A stretch of 64,000 nucleotides of DNA from an uncultured Clostridia bacterium (GCA_947631765.1 CANRMP010000008.1:26877-90876); one strand, 5' to 3'. Positions 17,585-26,490 are shown, counted from the first letter of the stretch. Program-made: numbers and translations. The notes: a model not told the origin generated them from the letters alone.

Positions 17585-18706
17585 TTAGTCTTTTTGCTCC
17601 TTTTGTCCCTTTTTGGCAAGCTCGCGCCGCTTACGGCGCACTCTGCTTATATGCCGCTCAAAATCTCCGCTTTCGATAAGCTCTGCAAGCAGATACTGTT
17701 CAAAGACCGGAACGGTGCAGGAATAAAAGCCGAGCTTTTTTTCAAATTCAGAAAGAAGGGTGCTTGGCAAAATCATATATCCCACCCTTATTGAAGGCGC
17801 CACTGTTTTTGAAAAGGTGTTAAGATATATAACTCGCCCGTCCTTGGAAAGGGAAAACAGTGTGTCGTCGTTTTTCTTTGAGACTGTGAGCTCGGACTCG
17901 TAATTGTCCTCAATTATATATCCGTTTCTTTTTTGCGCCCATTTTAAATATTCGAGCCGCTTTGAAATATCGGCGGTTATACCGCTCGGGTAGCTGTTAA
18001 AGGGGGTAACGTGCAAAACGGTTGCGGCGCTTCTTTCAAGCTCCGAGCTTTTAATTCCGTTTTTGCCTATTTTGAGCATGTCGCAAATTATTCCGTTTGT
18101 CTCGTACACTTTTTTTATAATACTGTAGGAGGGGTCCTCAAGTGCGAAAATTCTGTTTTTGCCGAGCAGCTGTAAAATAAGGCTGTAGAGATATTCCGCG
18201 CCCGAGCCTACAATAATCTGCTCTTTTGAAGCGTGTATTTCACTGCTTCGGGCAAGATATGAGGATATTGCCTCTCTTAGTCTCTCGCACCCGAAATTCG
18301 GGGATTTTACAAGCAGTCCGTCTCCTATATCAAGCGTCACCTTGCGCATTGCCTTGGTGAGAACAGAAAGAGGGAAGTCGCCCTTGGCGCTTTGCGGGGC
18401 TTGAATTTTTTGCGCAGGGTGCGGGGAGGAGTCATGAGTCTCGTTATGGGAGACAAAGTCGTCCCTTTTGTATATGACAAAATATCCGCGCCTTTCAATG
18501 CTTTCGACATACCCTTCGTCGCAGAGAATGGAATAGGCGTGCTCGACGGTTATAACGCTGATATTTGCCGAGTCGCAAATAAAACGCTTTGAGGGGAGCT
18601 TTTGGCCGTATTTGTATATCCCGTCCTCGATTTGTCGCCGAAGCGTGCGATAAAGCTGTAAATACGCGGGGGAAGGGTCGTTTTTGTTTATGCGGTAGTT
18701 CATCAT
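17585..18706 (-). CDS. MocR-type regulator (GntR HTH + aminotransferase-like domain), C-terminally short
   Basis: Residues 1-75 are a GntR winged helix (SPAYLQLYRTLRRQIEDG, then KLPSKRFICD and VEHAYSILCDEGYVES). From about 110 on it is a fold-type I aminotransferase-like domain, with the PLP lysine expected in LNTFSKTVAPSIRVGY. Such proteins sense PLP or amino-compound effectors. It is only 373 residues, against about 460-500 in the family: it stops soon after the FERHISRVRRKRREL helix in a lysine/glutamine tail, so the C-terminal subdomain is missing. The start at 18706 (ATGATG) follows CGGAGA; a longer frame has no ribosome binding site. The neighbours do not reveal its target. Confidence 0.85.
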   Translation of the reverse strand: MMNYRINKNDPSPAYLQLYRTLRRQIEDGIYKYGQKLPSKRFICDSANISVITVEHAYSILCDEGYVESIERRGYFVIYKRDDFVSHNETHDSSPHPAQKIQAPQSAKGDFPLSVLTKAMRKVTLDIGDGLLVKSPNFGCERLREAISSYLARSSEIHASKEQIIVGSGAEYLYSLILQLLGKNRIFALEDPSYSIIKKVYETNGIICDMLKIGKNGIKSSELERSAATVLHVTPFNSYPSGITADISKRLEYLKWAQKRNGYIIEDNYESELTVSKKNDDTLFSLSKDGRVIYLNTFSKTVAPSIRVGYMILPSTLLSEFEKKLGFYSCTVPVFEQYLLAELIESGDFERHISRVRRKRRELAKKGQKEQKD

Positions 18707-18763
18707 ATAATCTCCGAAATTTTGAGCCAAAATGCGATTTTTGCGCATTAAAAAAAGTCTGCT

Positions 18764-18800
18764 AAAAAGACCGACGCCCAAAGGTTGACGTCGGTTTTTT
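18764..18800 (-). terminator. terminator of the OhrR-like gene
   Basis: ACCGACG and CGTCGGT arms are followed on the minus strand by a T-rich run. It lies 25 bases past the stop of the regulator at 18826. Confidence 0.75.
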
Positions 18801-18825
18801 GGTCTTGATTTAATTTTTTGTCAAG

Positions 18826-19275
18826 TTACATCTCGTCACGACTGCCGAGCGAATCTAAAATTTTGTGAAGCAGACTGTAAAGAGTGGTCTGCTCCTCCCG
18901 GTTTAGACTTATGGAGGAGGCAACCTTGTCGGGTATCGAGAGGGCTTTTTTCCTCAGCTCTTCGCCCTTTTGGGTAATGTCGACAATAAGCACTCTTTCG
19001 TCGATTGAGGAACGGTGGCGCCTCAGGTATCCCTTTGCCTCAAGGTTTTTGAGCACCGGCGTGAGTGTCCCCGAATCGAGGTACAGCTTTTTGCCGAGTT
19101 CCTTGACGTTAATAGTTTTTTCTTCCCAAAAAACCATCATTGCAATATACTGCGTGTAGGTCAAGTCGAGCTCTTCAAGAAGCGGGTTATACTGCCTTAT
19201 TACTTCCTTTGAGCATGCGTAGAGCGGAAAACATAGCTGATTTTCGAGCTTTAATCTGTTGAATTTTTCTTCCAT
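18826..19275 (-). CDS. ohrR: MarR-family regulator, OhrR-like peroxide sensor
   Basis: This 149-residue winged-helix repressor has the OhrR features: the reactive cysteine in LENQLCFPLYACS (Cys at about residue 15), the conserved tyrosines in YNPLLEELDLTYTQYIAMM that hold the oxidised form, and the wing SSIDERVLIVDIT. OhrR proteins release DNA when organic hydroperoxides oxidise this Cys. The usual target gene ohr is not in the window, so its regulon is elsewhere or it mainly controls itself. A second cysteine (about residue 21) close to the first is worth noting. The assignment to the OhrR branch rests on these residues only. Confidence 0.83.
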   Translation of the reverse strand: MEEKFNRLKLENQLCFPLYACSKEVIRQYNPLLEELDLTYTQYIAMMVFWEEKTINVKELGKKLYLDSGTLTPVLKNLEAKGYLRRHRSSIDERVLIVDITQKGEELRKKALSIPDKVASSISLNREEQTTLYSLLHKILDSLGSRDEM

Positions 19276-19376
19276 GGCGGATTCTCCCTGATGTATATAA
19301 TAATATTAAATAGTCAAAATTTTAAGGGCTCGGCAAACGGGCAGATCTTTGCTACTCGGTTTTTATTGTATTATTC

Positions 19377-19456
19377 GTTTATCGGTTATTGCAAAGGAAA
19401 CGTCACTTTAAAAACAGCCTTCTTTGTACCTTGGCACATGCAAAAAACCGATAAAA
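19377..19456. other. long-range inverted repeat in the leader of the OhrR-like gene
   Basis: GTTTATCGGTTATTGCAA (19377-19394) can pair with TGCAAAAAACCGATAAAAC (19439-19456) across a ~44-base loop. It lies between the minus-strand promoter at 19515-19543 and the OhrR-like start, so it would fold in that leader RNA. The remainder of the 19276-19710 gap shows no gene. Confidence 0.4.
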
Positions 19457-19514
19457 CAAAATGCCCGCGTTTTTATTTTGGGGGCAAATGACGACTTTGT
19501 TTTCGACTATATCA

Positions 19515-19543
19515 AGTTTAACAGAATATTATGAATTTGTCAA
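19515..19543 (-). promoter_or_regulatory. sigma-A-type promoter reading toward the OhrR-like gene
   Basis: On the minus strand TTGACA, a 17-base spacer and TAAACT are present. The transcript leader would be about 230 bases. Confidence 0.6.
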
Positions 19544-19710
19544 CTACAATAAGCGTGTTTAATAAAATTTTTTGTAGTTTTTTGGGGCAAAAGAGCGCGA
19601 AATGTTACAACTTGTTCGCAGAGCAGGATGTTTTTTCTATTTTTAATATAAAATTATTAAAATTGTCTTAAATTTATTTGGTCGATGTTAAAAATGTTTA
19701 CACATAGCCC

Positions 19711-19739
19711 TTGAATCTTTATGTAAAAAAGTTTATAAT
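19711..19739 (+). promoter_or_regulatory. sigma-A-type promoter of the D-Ala-D-Ala carboxypeptidase gene
   Basis: TTGAAT (19711-19716), a 17-base spacer and TATAAT (19734-19739), about 40 bases before the ribosome binding site. Confidence 0.8.
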
Positions 19740-19786
19740 AAAAACGTAAATAATAACAAACGGTCAAGGCGGTGAGAAATGTACAT

Positions 19787-20974
19787 ATGAAAAATCACTC
19801 AAAATTTACATCTGTCCTTTTGACTCTACTTTTGCTGTTTGCGCTTATTTGCGTTTGCGTGCTCTTTTGCAGATGCACGTCAAATCAAGACGTATTTGAA
19901 AATATCGAGCACGGCTCAAACAAGGACGGACAAGATACCTCTGCTTCAAACAGCGACAGCTCGGACACTTTAGAAACGTCCTCGACAAAAGCCGAGTCAA
20001 CGGAGCAGGGAAACAAAGAAAACACTACCTCATATGTTGTTACATATTCGGATATTTCAACAACCGAGCCCGAGATTTCGGAATCTCCGGAAATATATGT
20101 CGACACAAATCCGCTTGTAGACTCAGTTGAGGTTGAAACAACGGCAAAATCGATTATGATATATGATATAGGCTCCGACAGGCTTATATATACAACCGAT
20201 ATGAATGCAAAAATTTATCCCGCAAGCACAACAAAGCTTTTGACCGCTCTTTACGCGCTCTCGATAGCCGACCCCGACGAGGTCTTTACAGTAGGAGACG
20301 AGCTTTCCTTTGTCGCCTCGGACGCCTCGCGAGCAAAGCTCAAAAAGAGGCAGAAAATCACATTTAACGATCTGCTTTACGCCATGCTCCTGCCCTCGGG
20401 AAACGACGCCGCTTACGTTGCGGCGGCAAACGCGGGCAGAATTGCGGCATCAGATCCCAAGCTTTCGGCAAAGGACGCTGTGGCGTATTTTCTTGACGGC
20501 TTGAATCTATACATAAAAGAGCTCGGAATGAACGACTCGAATTTTGCATGTCCGGACGGCTATCACAACGAGATGACCTATACGACCCTTCACGACATGA
20601 TGATTGCCACAAAGGCGGCAATGCAAAACGAGCTTATAATGCAGGTTGTCGCAACTCCGGAAATATCGATAACCATCGAGTCTGGACAGCAGTTCGAGTG
20701 GAAAAACTCAAATATGCTGCTTAGCGGCGCGACCGACAAAAACGGGGAAGCACTGCTTGAATGTGAGGGCGTGTTCGGGCTTAAAACCGGCTACACCGAC
20801 GCGGCGGGCTCCTGCCTTATCTCGCTTGCAAGGCGGGGAGATAAAACCGTTGTAGTCCTTTTCTATAACGGGCAAAGCAAGACGGGAAGGTATTTTGAAA
20901 GCGCCGCGCTGATTGAGTACGCATTTGATCTTTTAAATAATTTTACGGGCGAAGAAGTCGGCAAGGCGGCTTGA
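19787..20974 (+). CDS. serine-type D-Ala-D-Ala carboxypeptidase (DacF-like, S11)
   Basis: This 395-residue low-molecular-weight penicillin-binding protein removes the terminal D-Ala of peptidoglycan pentapeptides. A hydrophobic N-terminal segment (residues 9-30) is followed by a Ser/Thr/Glu-rich linker to about 115, then the S11 domain: PASTTKLL with the SxxK nucleophile near residue 147, the SGN triad in LPSGND and the KTG motif in LKTGYTDAAG. The chosen ATG is preceded by GGTGAG; a GTG 15 bases upstream is an alternative. It has the transpeptidase-like domain only, without the long C-terminal beta domain of PBP5. It is monocistronic, with a promoter and a terminator. Confidence 0.92.
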   Translation: MKNHSKFTSVLLTLLLLFALICVCVLFCRCTSNQDVFENIEHGSNKDGQDTSASNSDSSDTLETSSTKAESTEQGNKENTTSYVVTYSDISTTEPEISESPEIYVDTNPLVDSVEVETTAKSIMIYDIGSDRLIYTTDMNAKIYPASTTKLLTALYALSIADPDEVFTVGDELSFVASDASRAKLKKRQKITFNDLLYAMLLPSGNDAAYVAAANAGRIAASDPKLSAKDAVAYFLDGLNLYIKELGMNDSNFACPDGYHNEMTYTTLHDMMIATKAAMQNELIMQVVATPEISITIESGQQFEWKNSNMLLSGATDKNGEALLECEGVFGLKTGYTDAAGSCLISLARRGDKTVVVLFYNGQSKTGRYFESAALIEYAFDLLNNFTGEEVGKAA

Positions 20975-20993
20975 TACTTGATTTTTTATAATA

Positions 20994-21035
20994 AAAAAAC
21001 GGGTGCGGACCACAACACGGAGCGCGCCTGTTTTT
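20994..21035. terminator. bidirectional terminator between dac-like gene and RNase J
   Basis: CGGGTGCG and CGCGCCTG (two wobble pairs) are flanked by A and T runs on both sides, between two convergent stop codons. Confidence 0.7.
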
Positions 21036-21044
21036 ATTTGAGAG

Positions 21045-22850
21045 TCAGCAGTCAAGAATAATGGGCAGAATCATAGGTCTGCGTTTTACCTTCTGAAAGA
21101 TGAATTTTGAAAGATTGTCCTTGACTAAGTTTTTTATCTGATTCCATTCGGAATATTTTCTGTAAAGTCCCTCTTCTATTGAATCGTAGGCGATGTTCCT
21201 AAGCTCTTCCATAAGCTCCTCCGACTCGCGCATGTAAACAAAGCCGCGCGTGACAACGTTAGGTCCCGAGATAAGCAGGTTTTCTTCAAGAGAGATTGCG
21301 CAGACGACAATGATAATTCCGTCCTCGGCAAGGTGCTTTCTGTCCCGAAGGACTATATTTCCTACGTCCCCTACACCCGCGCCGTCAATAAGTATGTTGC
21401 CGGTGGGGACAGTACCGTTCCATTTTGCCTCATTTTCGGTAATTTCGAGGATTTTTCCCGTCTCGCCTAAAAATATATTTGTCGGGGCAACTCCCATTGA
21501 AAGGGCAATGTCGCGGTTGGCTGCAAGATGCTTGTACTCGCCGTGAATCGGCATGAAGAAGCGGGGCTTTGTGAGTGCGCACATGAGCTTCAGCTCCTCG
21601 CGGCAGGCGTGACCCGAAACGTGAACCTCAACACTGCTGTCACGGAATACGCCTATTCCTCGCCGTGTAAGCTCATTTATAATCTTGTCGACAAGCTTTT
21701 CGTTTCCGGGTATTGCGTTTGCGCTGAGTACCACAAGGTCGTTAACTCCGAGCTCGACAAAATTGTGATCCGAATACGCCATGCGGTAAAGTGCTGACAT
21801 CGGTTCGCCCTGGCTTCCCGTGGTGATTATTGTCACCTTTTCGGGATTGTACCTTTTGACATCCGAAATATCTATTATCGAGCCGTCGGGCACGCGCATG
21901 TAACCGAGCTCTATCGCCGCGCTTACAATATTTTGCATACTTCTGCCCGTGACGGCGACCTTTCTGCCGTATGCAACGCTTGTGTCGATTATCTGCTGAA
22001 CTCTGTGAACGTTTGAAGAGAAGGTTGCAATTACAATTCTCTTGTCCTTGTTCCTTAAAAATATGCCGTCAAGCGAGTGTCCGACTGTTCTTTCAGAGGG
22101 CGTGTAGCCCGGGCGCTCCGCGTTTGTCGATTCGCAAAGCAGAAGGGTGACTCCCTTTTTTCCGAGCTCTCCGAGCCTTGCGATGTCCATAACGTCGCCC
22201 TCAATCGGGGTGAGGTCGAGCTTGAAGTCTCCGGTGTGAAGCACTACTCCAACAGGGGTTGTTATCGCTATTGCGCAAGCGTCGGCAATTGAGTGATTGA
22301 CGTGAATAAACTCAACCGATAGCCTCCCCGCCGAAATAACATCTCCGGCAGAGACCCTCACAAGGCGCGGCTCAAAGGTCAGGGTGTGCTCGGTAAGCTT
22401 GTTTTCGATAATTCCGAGAGTGAGCTTTGTGCCGTATATCGGAATATCTATGTTTCTTAAAAGGTAGGGAATTGCACCTATGTGGTCCTCGTGACCGTGG
22501 GTTAAAAAGAGCCCGCGAATTTTTTCCGAATTCTTTTCAAGGTATGAAAAATCGGGAATGACAAGGTCAATACCGAACATGTCGTCATCCGGAAATCCCA
22601 GTCCGCAGTCAATAATGACAATGTCCTCGTCTGTCTCAATTACCGTCATGTTCTTGCCTATTTCACCGAGTCCACCTAAGGCAAAAACTCTTATTTTTTT
22701 TGAAAGGCGAGGGCGCTTGCTTTTTGTAATATCGCTCGGCTTTAAGATATTCGAAGCGACAGTAGTTGTGTCAAAGGGTATCGCCTTGGTTTTCTTTTGG
22801 GATTTTTTATTGCTATTGTCCTGTTTTGAGGACGAATTTTTTTTGTTCAC
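21045..22850 (-). CDS. rnj: ribonuclease J
   Basis: This beta-CASP metallo-beta-lactamase ribonuclease matures and decays RNA with 5'-exo and endo activity. The metal-binding motif LTHGHEDHIG is intact, followed by the other lactamase motifs (HSIADACAI, LHTGDFKLD) and the beta-CASP blocks including ITTGSQGEPMSAL, VHVSGHACREE and PIHGEYKHL. It has 601 residues with a Lys/Ser/Gln-rich N-terminal extension of about 50 residues before the catalytic domain. I chose the GTG at 22850, preceded by AGAAAGGAC; the longer in-frame extension to 22988 encodes a hydrophobic stretch in A/T-rich leader DNA and is probably not translated. Confidence 0.95.
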   Translation of the reverse strand: MNKKNSSSKQDNSNKKSQKKTKAIPFDTTTVASNILKPSDITKSKRPRLSKKIRVFALGGLGEIGKNMTVIETDEDIVIIDCGLGFPDDDMFGIDLVIPDFSYLEKNSEKIRGLFLTHGHEDHIGAIPYLLRNIDIPIYGTKLTLGIIENKLTEHTLTFEPRLVRVSAGDVISAGRLSVEFIHVNHSIADACAIAITTPVGVVLHTGDFKLDLTPIEGDVMDIARLGELGKKGVTLLLCESTNAERPGYTPSERTVGHSLDGIFLRNKDKRIVIATFSSNVHRVQQIIDTSVAYGRKVAVTGRSMQNIVSAAIELGYMRVPDGSIIDISDVKRYNPEKVTIITTGSQGEPMSALYRMAYSDHNFVELGVNDLVVLSANAIPGNEKLVDKIINELTRRGIGVFRDSSVEVHVSGHACREELKLMCALTKPRFFMPIHGEYKHLAANRDIALSMGVAPTNIFLGETGKILEITENEAKWNGTVPTGNILIDGAGVGDVGNIVLRDRKHLAEDGIIIVVCAISLEENLLISGPNVVTRGFVYMRESEELMEELRNIAYDSIEEGLYRKYSEWNQIKNLVKDNLSKFIFQKVKRRPMILPIILDC

Positions 22851-23015
22851 TAAAATAATAGTCCTTTCTATAGTTAAAAAATTAAAAAAGTAATAAAGTA
22901 AAATAAAATAAAGCAGGGCGCCGAAAATTCTGCGGCGCAAAAGGGTATGTGCTCCGAAGGGCACGAAAATAAAGCCTGTTATTAGCAAGCCGATATGTAT
23001 ATGGCAGCTATTTTT

Positions 23016-23045
23016 AAAAAGCGTCGGGCGGACATGACGCTTTTT
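23016..23045 (-). terminator. terminator of the rbfA-truB-spoIIR operon
   Basis: AAAAAGCGTC, a 10-base loop and GACGCTTTTT. Flanking A and T runs make it work in both directions; it separates the upstream minus-strand operon from RNase J. The 22851-23015 leader of RNase J also holds two small G/C hairpins (22918-22938 and nearby) but no gene. Confidence 0.8.
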
Positions 23046-23137
23046 GTAGCTGCGTTTGTAATCTCACATCAATCTTATTAATTTTAACACTAAAATATTA
23101 ATTTTTTGTTAACTTGAAAAGACCCAACTGTAAAAAG

Positions 23138-23407
23138 CTACCTTAAAAGCAGGATAACAAGCGTATATATGAGGGCGCACACAACAGCACCCATCGAAAA
23201 GGTCATAATGCTATATTTAGGGCGGCGCTTTTTTTCTTTTTCGGAGAGCGACCTTTCAACGATAAGATTAGCCTCGCTTATCATGTCGGAATAGTCTTCC
23301 TCTCTTTTTTCAAAGTCGTCCTTTAAAATAAAATACGCCTCTTCAAAATATTTGCTTTTGGTATTTTTTATAAGAATTATGTTTTTGCGTAGACCCTTGT
23401 AAACCAA
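23138..23407 (-). CDS. small protein with C-terminal membrane anchor, unknown
   Basis: This 89-residue protein starts at TTG (preceded by GGAGG six bases upstream). It has a charged N-terminal part, a Glu/Lys-rich segment predicted to be helical (about 25-62), and one C-terminal hydrophobic segment (about 68-88, ending TLVILLLR). This is a tail-anchored layout. I do not recognise a family. It follows spoIIR by 15 bases and is the last gene before the terminator, so it is co-transcribed with truB and spoIIR. Confidence 0.6.
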   Translation of the reverse strand: MVYKGLRKNIILIKNTKSKYFEEAYFILKDDFEKREEDYSDMISEANLIVERSLSEKEKKRRPKYSIMTFSMGAVVCALIYTLVILLLR

Positions 23408-23422
23408 AGCTTTTTCCTCCGA

Positions 23423-24040
23423 CTATGAAAACAGTTTTTTTACCTTGTATTTAAGGTCGGAAAAAAACTCGACGAATTTGAATTTTACGGTGTATTTTTC
23501 ATTGTCCGTGTCGGTTATAAGCTTTATTTGGTTTGTGGTAAAGCCGGTTTCGGCAAGCTCCTCTTTAACGCTTGCAGAGCCGGTGCACACAGGCGGGTAA
23601 AGCACGCACCACCAGTTTTGCCCAGAACCCTCGCCTATTATAACGCGAAGCGAGCGGTACTCACCCGAGGGCAGGGTTAAGTCCTCATACTCCTTTTCGG
23701 GGTAGTATTCAATTGTAAGGGTTGTTGTGACGTTATACTCATAGCCGTCGCTTATTACAGCGTCTTTTGCAAGTGAGTTTATCTTTTCAATATTATCATT
23801 TATTATTTTTTCGGCGTCCTCAAGGTCATTGCAGTCGGCAAGAAACACCTTCATTTCTTCAAGAACGACGTCGCGCACCTTGAGCTTTAGATTTTGGTCT
23901 TCCGCACTGTCCGAGTTTGCAAGAATATGCAGTCTCAAAATCCCGTTATAGATGTCTGCCGCCTCGCTGAGCGGTATAAAAAATGCAAGCAAAGCGATAA
24001 TAAGTACTAAAACCGAAAAGGTGAGAAGAAATTTTTTCAT
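23423..24040 (-). CDS. spoIIR: stage II sporulation protein R
   Basis: SpoIIR is the secreted forespore signal that triggers cleavage of pro-sigma-E by SpoIIGA in the mother cell. The 205-residue length is normal, with an N-terminal signal segment (about 3-24). Hallmarks are RLHILANSDSAEDQNLKLKV and LPSGEYRSLRVIIGEG followed by NWWCVLYPPVC. The start at 24040 follows GGAGG with long spacing (about 12). It sits downstream of truB in the same direction. Its presence indicates descent from an endospore-forming lineage. Confidence 0.93.
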   Translation of the reverse strand: MKKFLLTFSVLVLIIALLAFFIPLSEAADIYNGILRLHILANSDSAEDQNLKLKVRDVVLEEMKVFLADCNDLEDAEKIINDNIEKINSLAKDAVISDGYEYNVTTTLTIEYYPEKEYEDLTLPSGEYRSLRVIIGEGSGQNWWCVLYPPVCTGSASVKEELAETGFTTNQIKLITDTDNEKYTVKFKFVEFFSDLKYKVKKLFS

Positions 24041-24133
24041 AAATAAATGTAGCCTCCGTATTACAGATTTTACATTTATTTTTGCCTTATTTTGCAAAGT
24101 GATTCAAAAAGGTCGAAAATATTTTAAAAATGC

Positions 24134-25057
24134 TTAAGTATTTTCCGTGTCAAACTGTTTTACAGGCTTTATTGCCAAGCCGTCGGGAAAGCCCTTGACC
24201 TTACCGAGCGCGAAAAAGCCGCGTGCCCCGCTTAGCCTTACCATGGTATCTTCCTTGAAATCAAGGTTTAGCTTTTTTAAATATATCTCGTTTCCGCACC
24301 TTGCAAGCTTTTCAAAAAAAGGGGGAAGGGAAACAGAGTCAAGGTCAGAAAAAGCCTCCTCAACGCTTATAAGACAGGCGCGCCGTTGTTTTTCGTCCAT
24401 TTTTTCTATTTCGTCCGGGGTGTAAGAGTTATCAAGTAAAAAATGAGAGCTTTTGTCCCTGCAAAGGGAGCTCATTACAGCGCCGCAGCCGAGCTTTTCC
24501 CCGATATCGGCGCAAAGGCTTCGAATATAGGTGCCTTTTGAACAGCAGACCTTAATTTTGTATTCATTCTCGGCGTCGCCCCTGCCGAGATATTTAATAT
24601 CGGAAATTGTGACTGTGCGAGGCTCTCTTTCAACACTTTTTCCCTCTCTTGCAAGCTCGTAAAGCTTTTTTCCGTCCTTTTTTATCGCGCTGTACATCGG
24701 GGGAAGCTGGGATATCTCTCCTAAAAACAAGGGAAGAATTTCGACAAGCTCCTTCTCGGAAGGGAGCGGGAGGAGAGCGGTATCTTCAACCTTGCCGGTA
24801 ATGTCGAGCGTGTCGCTCACCTTTCCCAAAATTAAAGAGGCGGTGTACTCCTTGTCCTCACAAAGCAGGTATTCGGAAGCCTTGACGGCGTTTCCTACAA
24901 GAATTAGCAGAACACCGGTCGCCATAGGGTCAAGCGTTCCGGTGTGTCCCACCTTTTTTGTGCCGTAAAGACGGCGTATTCTGTTTACCGCATCGTGAGA
25001 GGTGATGCCGCGCGGCTTGTTAAGGCAGAGTATACCGCTATTTGTATTTTGGCTCAT
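24134..25057 (-). CDS. truB: tRNA pseudouridine(55) synthase
   Basis: TruB makes pseudouridine 55 in the tRNA T-loop. The catalytic motif GHTGTLDPMATGVLLI with its Asp lies near residue 43, preceded by LNKPRGITSHDAV. It has KKDGKKLYELAREG and a C-terminal PUA-like tail; 307 residues is normal. It follows nrnA by 17 bases in the common rbfA-nrnA-truB order. Confidence 0.96.
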   Translation of the reverse strand: MSQNTNSGILCLNKPRGITSHDAVNRIRRLYGTKKVGHTGTLDPMATGVLLILVGNAVKASEYLLCEDKEYTASLILGKVSDTLDITGKVEDTALLPLPSEKELVEILPLFLGEISQLPPMYSAIKKDGKKLYELAREGKSVEREPRTVTISDIKYLGRGDAENEYKIKVCCSKGTYIRSLCADIGEKLGCGAVMSSLCRDKSSHFLLDNSYTPDEIEKMDEKQRRACLISVEEAFSDLDSVSLPPFFEKLARCGNEIYLKKLNLDFKEDTMVRLSGARGFFALGKVKGFPDGLAIKPVKQFDTENT

Positions 25058-25074
25058 AAGCTTTATTTCCTGTT

Positions 25075-26049
25075 TTATTCTTCAAAGCAAAGGGTTTTTT
25101 CAAGCGCTTCAAGGAGTATTTTTTCGGCTTCTTCAATATTGCTTGCCTTAATTGTCGCACCCGCGGCGCGAATATGCCCACCGCCGCCGAGATACGATGC
25201 AATATTTGAACAGTTTACCCCCTTGCGGCTACGCATTGAGACCTTGAAGGTGTCAAACGTTCCATCCTTTTGGCGAAGCACGATGCCAAGGCTTGCCATA
25301 TTTAACTGTCTTGAAAGAGAGGAGAGCTCTTCAAGGTCGGAGTCGACAAGCCCGAGGGAGGCTTTTTCATCATTTGTGACATTTACAAGGTTCACTCTGC
25401 CGGAATATAGCGTTTTTAAGTTTTTAAGAAATAAAGGGTAAATTTCAAGCGATTTAAGAGTGAGATTTTCAAATAGCGCTTCGTTTATTTCGCTGTGGTC
25501 GGCGCCGAGCGATATAAGATACGCGGCTATCATGTGCGTTTTTGCGGTGGTGTTGGCGTATTTAAAACAGCCGGTGTCAGAGGCAATCGAAGCGTAAAGC
25601 GCGGAAATTGCCCTTTGGCATGAGGTGAGCTTTAAAATGCTCAGAATTTCAAAAACAATTTCGCCCGCCGAGGAGGCGTCGGAGTCCACCAAATTAAATT
25701 CTGCAAAGTCGCTTCCTTTTTTGTGGTGGTCGATGCGTATTTTAGTAAGAGGCGCAAATTTTTCACTAAGCGCTCCGAGCATTTCGGGGGAGGCTACGTC
25801 AACCGAAATAATAAGCTCATCCCCGGTCAGCGCGCAGTCCTTTTTGTAAAGGTCGCCGCAAATAAAGCGAAGTCTTTCCGGAATATCGGAGTCGCAAAGG
25901 CAGGTGACCTTTTTTTGACATTCCGTCAGGGCATAGGCAAGCGCACAGACGCTTCCCACCGTGTCCCCGTCGGGGTTTGTGTGGGAGAGCAGGATGATAT
26001 TTTTTGCTTTCTTTATTTTTTCGGCTGCCTTTTCGGCGGTGATGTTCAT
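25075..26049 (-). CDS. nrnA: DHH-family oligoribonuclease NrnA
   Basis: This phosphoesterase degrades nanoRNA and probably dephosphorylates pAp. DHH-family motifs are present: LLSHTNPDGDTVGS (N-terminal Asp pair), the Asp of ISVDVASPEM, IDHHKKGSD with the eponymous DHH, and the DHHA1 signature GGGGHIRAAGA near the C terminus. The 324-residue length is normal. It starts 24 bases after rbfA and precedes truB, the standard Firmicute arrangement. Confidence 0.94.
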   Translation of the reverse strand: MNITAEKAAEKIKKAKNIILLSHTNPDGDTVGSVCALAYALTECQKKVTCLCDSDIPERLRFICGDLYKKDCALTGDELIISVDVASPEMLGALSEKFAPLTKIRIDHHKKGSDFAEFNLVDSDASSAGEIVFEILSILKLTSCQRAISALYASIASDTGCFKYANTTAKTHMIAAYLISLGADHSEINEALFENLTLKSLEIYPLFLKNLKTLYSGRVNLVNVTNDEKASLGLVDSDLEELSSLSRQLNMASLGIVLRQKDGTFDTFKVSMRSRKGVNCSNIASYLGGGGHIRAAGATIKASNIEEAEKILLEALEKTLCFEE

Positions 26050-26073
26050 TTTATCCCCTCTTTTGCATCAAAA

Positions 26074-26490
26074 TCAGGCGTTTTCCTCGTTATTTGACTT
26101 ATTTTGCTCGTCCTGTTCGCGCTCTCTTTGCTCGCTTTCTTCAAGCTCGCCCTCGACCTTTTTCATGAGAGCGAAAATTTTTGCTCCACGCTCTGCGGAA
26201 AGGTCGTGAACAAAGGTGAGCTTTGGCGTGCGGCGCAAATTCAGCGTTTCGGCAAGCCTGCTTCTTATATACCCCGAGGCGCTGACAAGCCCTTTTTGAA
26301 TCTCCTTTTCGTCACAGCTTCCGATATAGGAATAGTACACCTTTGCGACCGAGAGGTCGGGGGCTGTAGATACGCCCACAATCGAAAGCACCGCCTCGGT
26401 GAGTCTGAAATCCTTTACGTCTCTTATAATTTCCGATAGGGCTTTTGCAGTTTCTTCGTTGATTCTGTTTAGTCTGTAAGCTGATGCCAT
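26074..26490 (-). CDS. rbfA: 30S ribosome-binding factor A
   Basis: This KH-fold assembly factor helps 16S rRNA 5' end maturation. At 138 residues, it shows RLNRINEETAKALSEIIRD at the N terminus and a RLAETLNLRRTPKLTFVHD block typical of RbfA, with an acidic/glutamine-rich C-terminal tail (about 110-138) longer than in many homologues. It is the first gene of the minus-strand operon driven by the promoter at 26550-26577. Confidence 0.93.
   Translation of the reverse strand: MASAYRLNRINEETAKALSEIIRDVKDFRLTEAVLSIVGVSTAPDLSVAKVYYSYIGSCDEKEIQKGLVSASGYIRSRLAETLNLRRTPKLTFVHDLSAERGAKIFALMKKVEGELEESEQREREQDEQNKSNNEENA

Noticed and set aside
19291..19491. 66-codon plus-strand frame upstream of the dac-like gene
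   Set aside because: Poor start context, overlaps the leader of the OhrR-like gene, no family resemblance.
22851..22988. Longer RNase J start giving a hydrophobic N terminus
   Set aside because: The stretch is A/T-rich leader DNA with hairpins, and a GTG with a ribosome binding site lies just before the basic extension.
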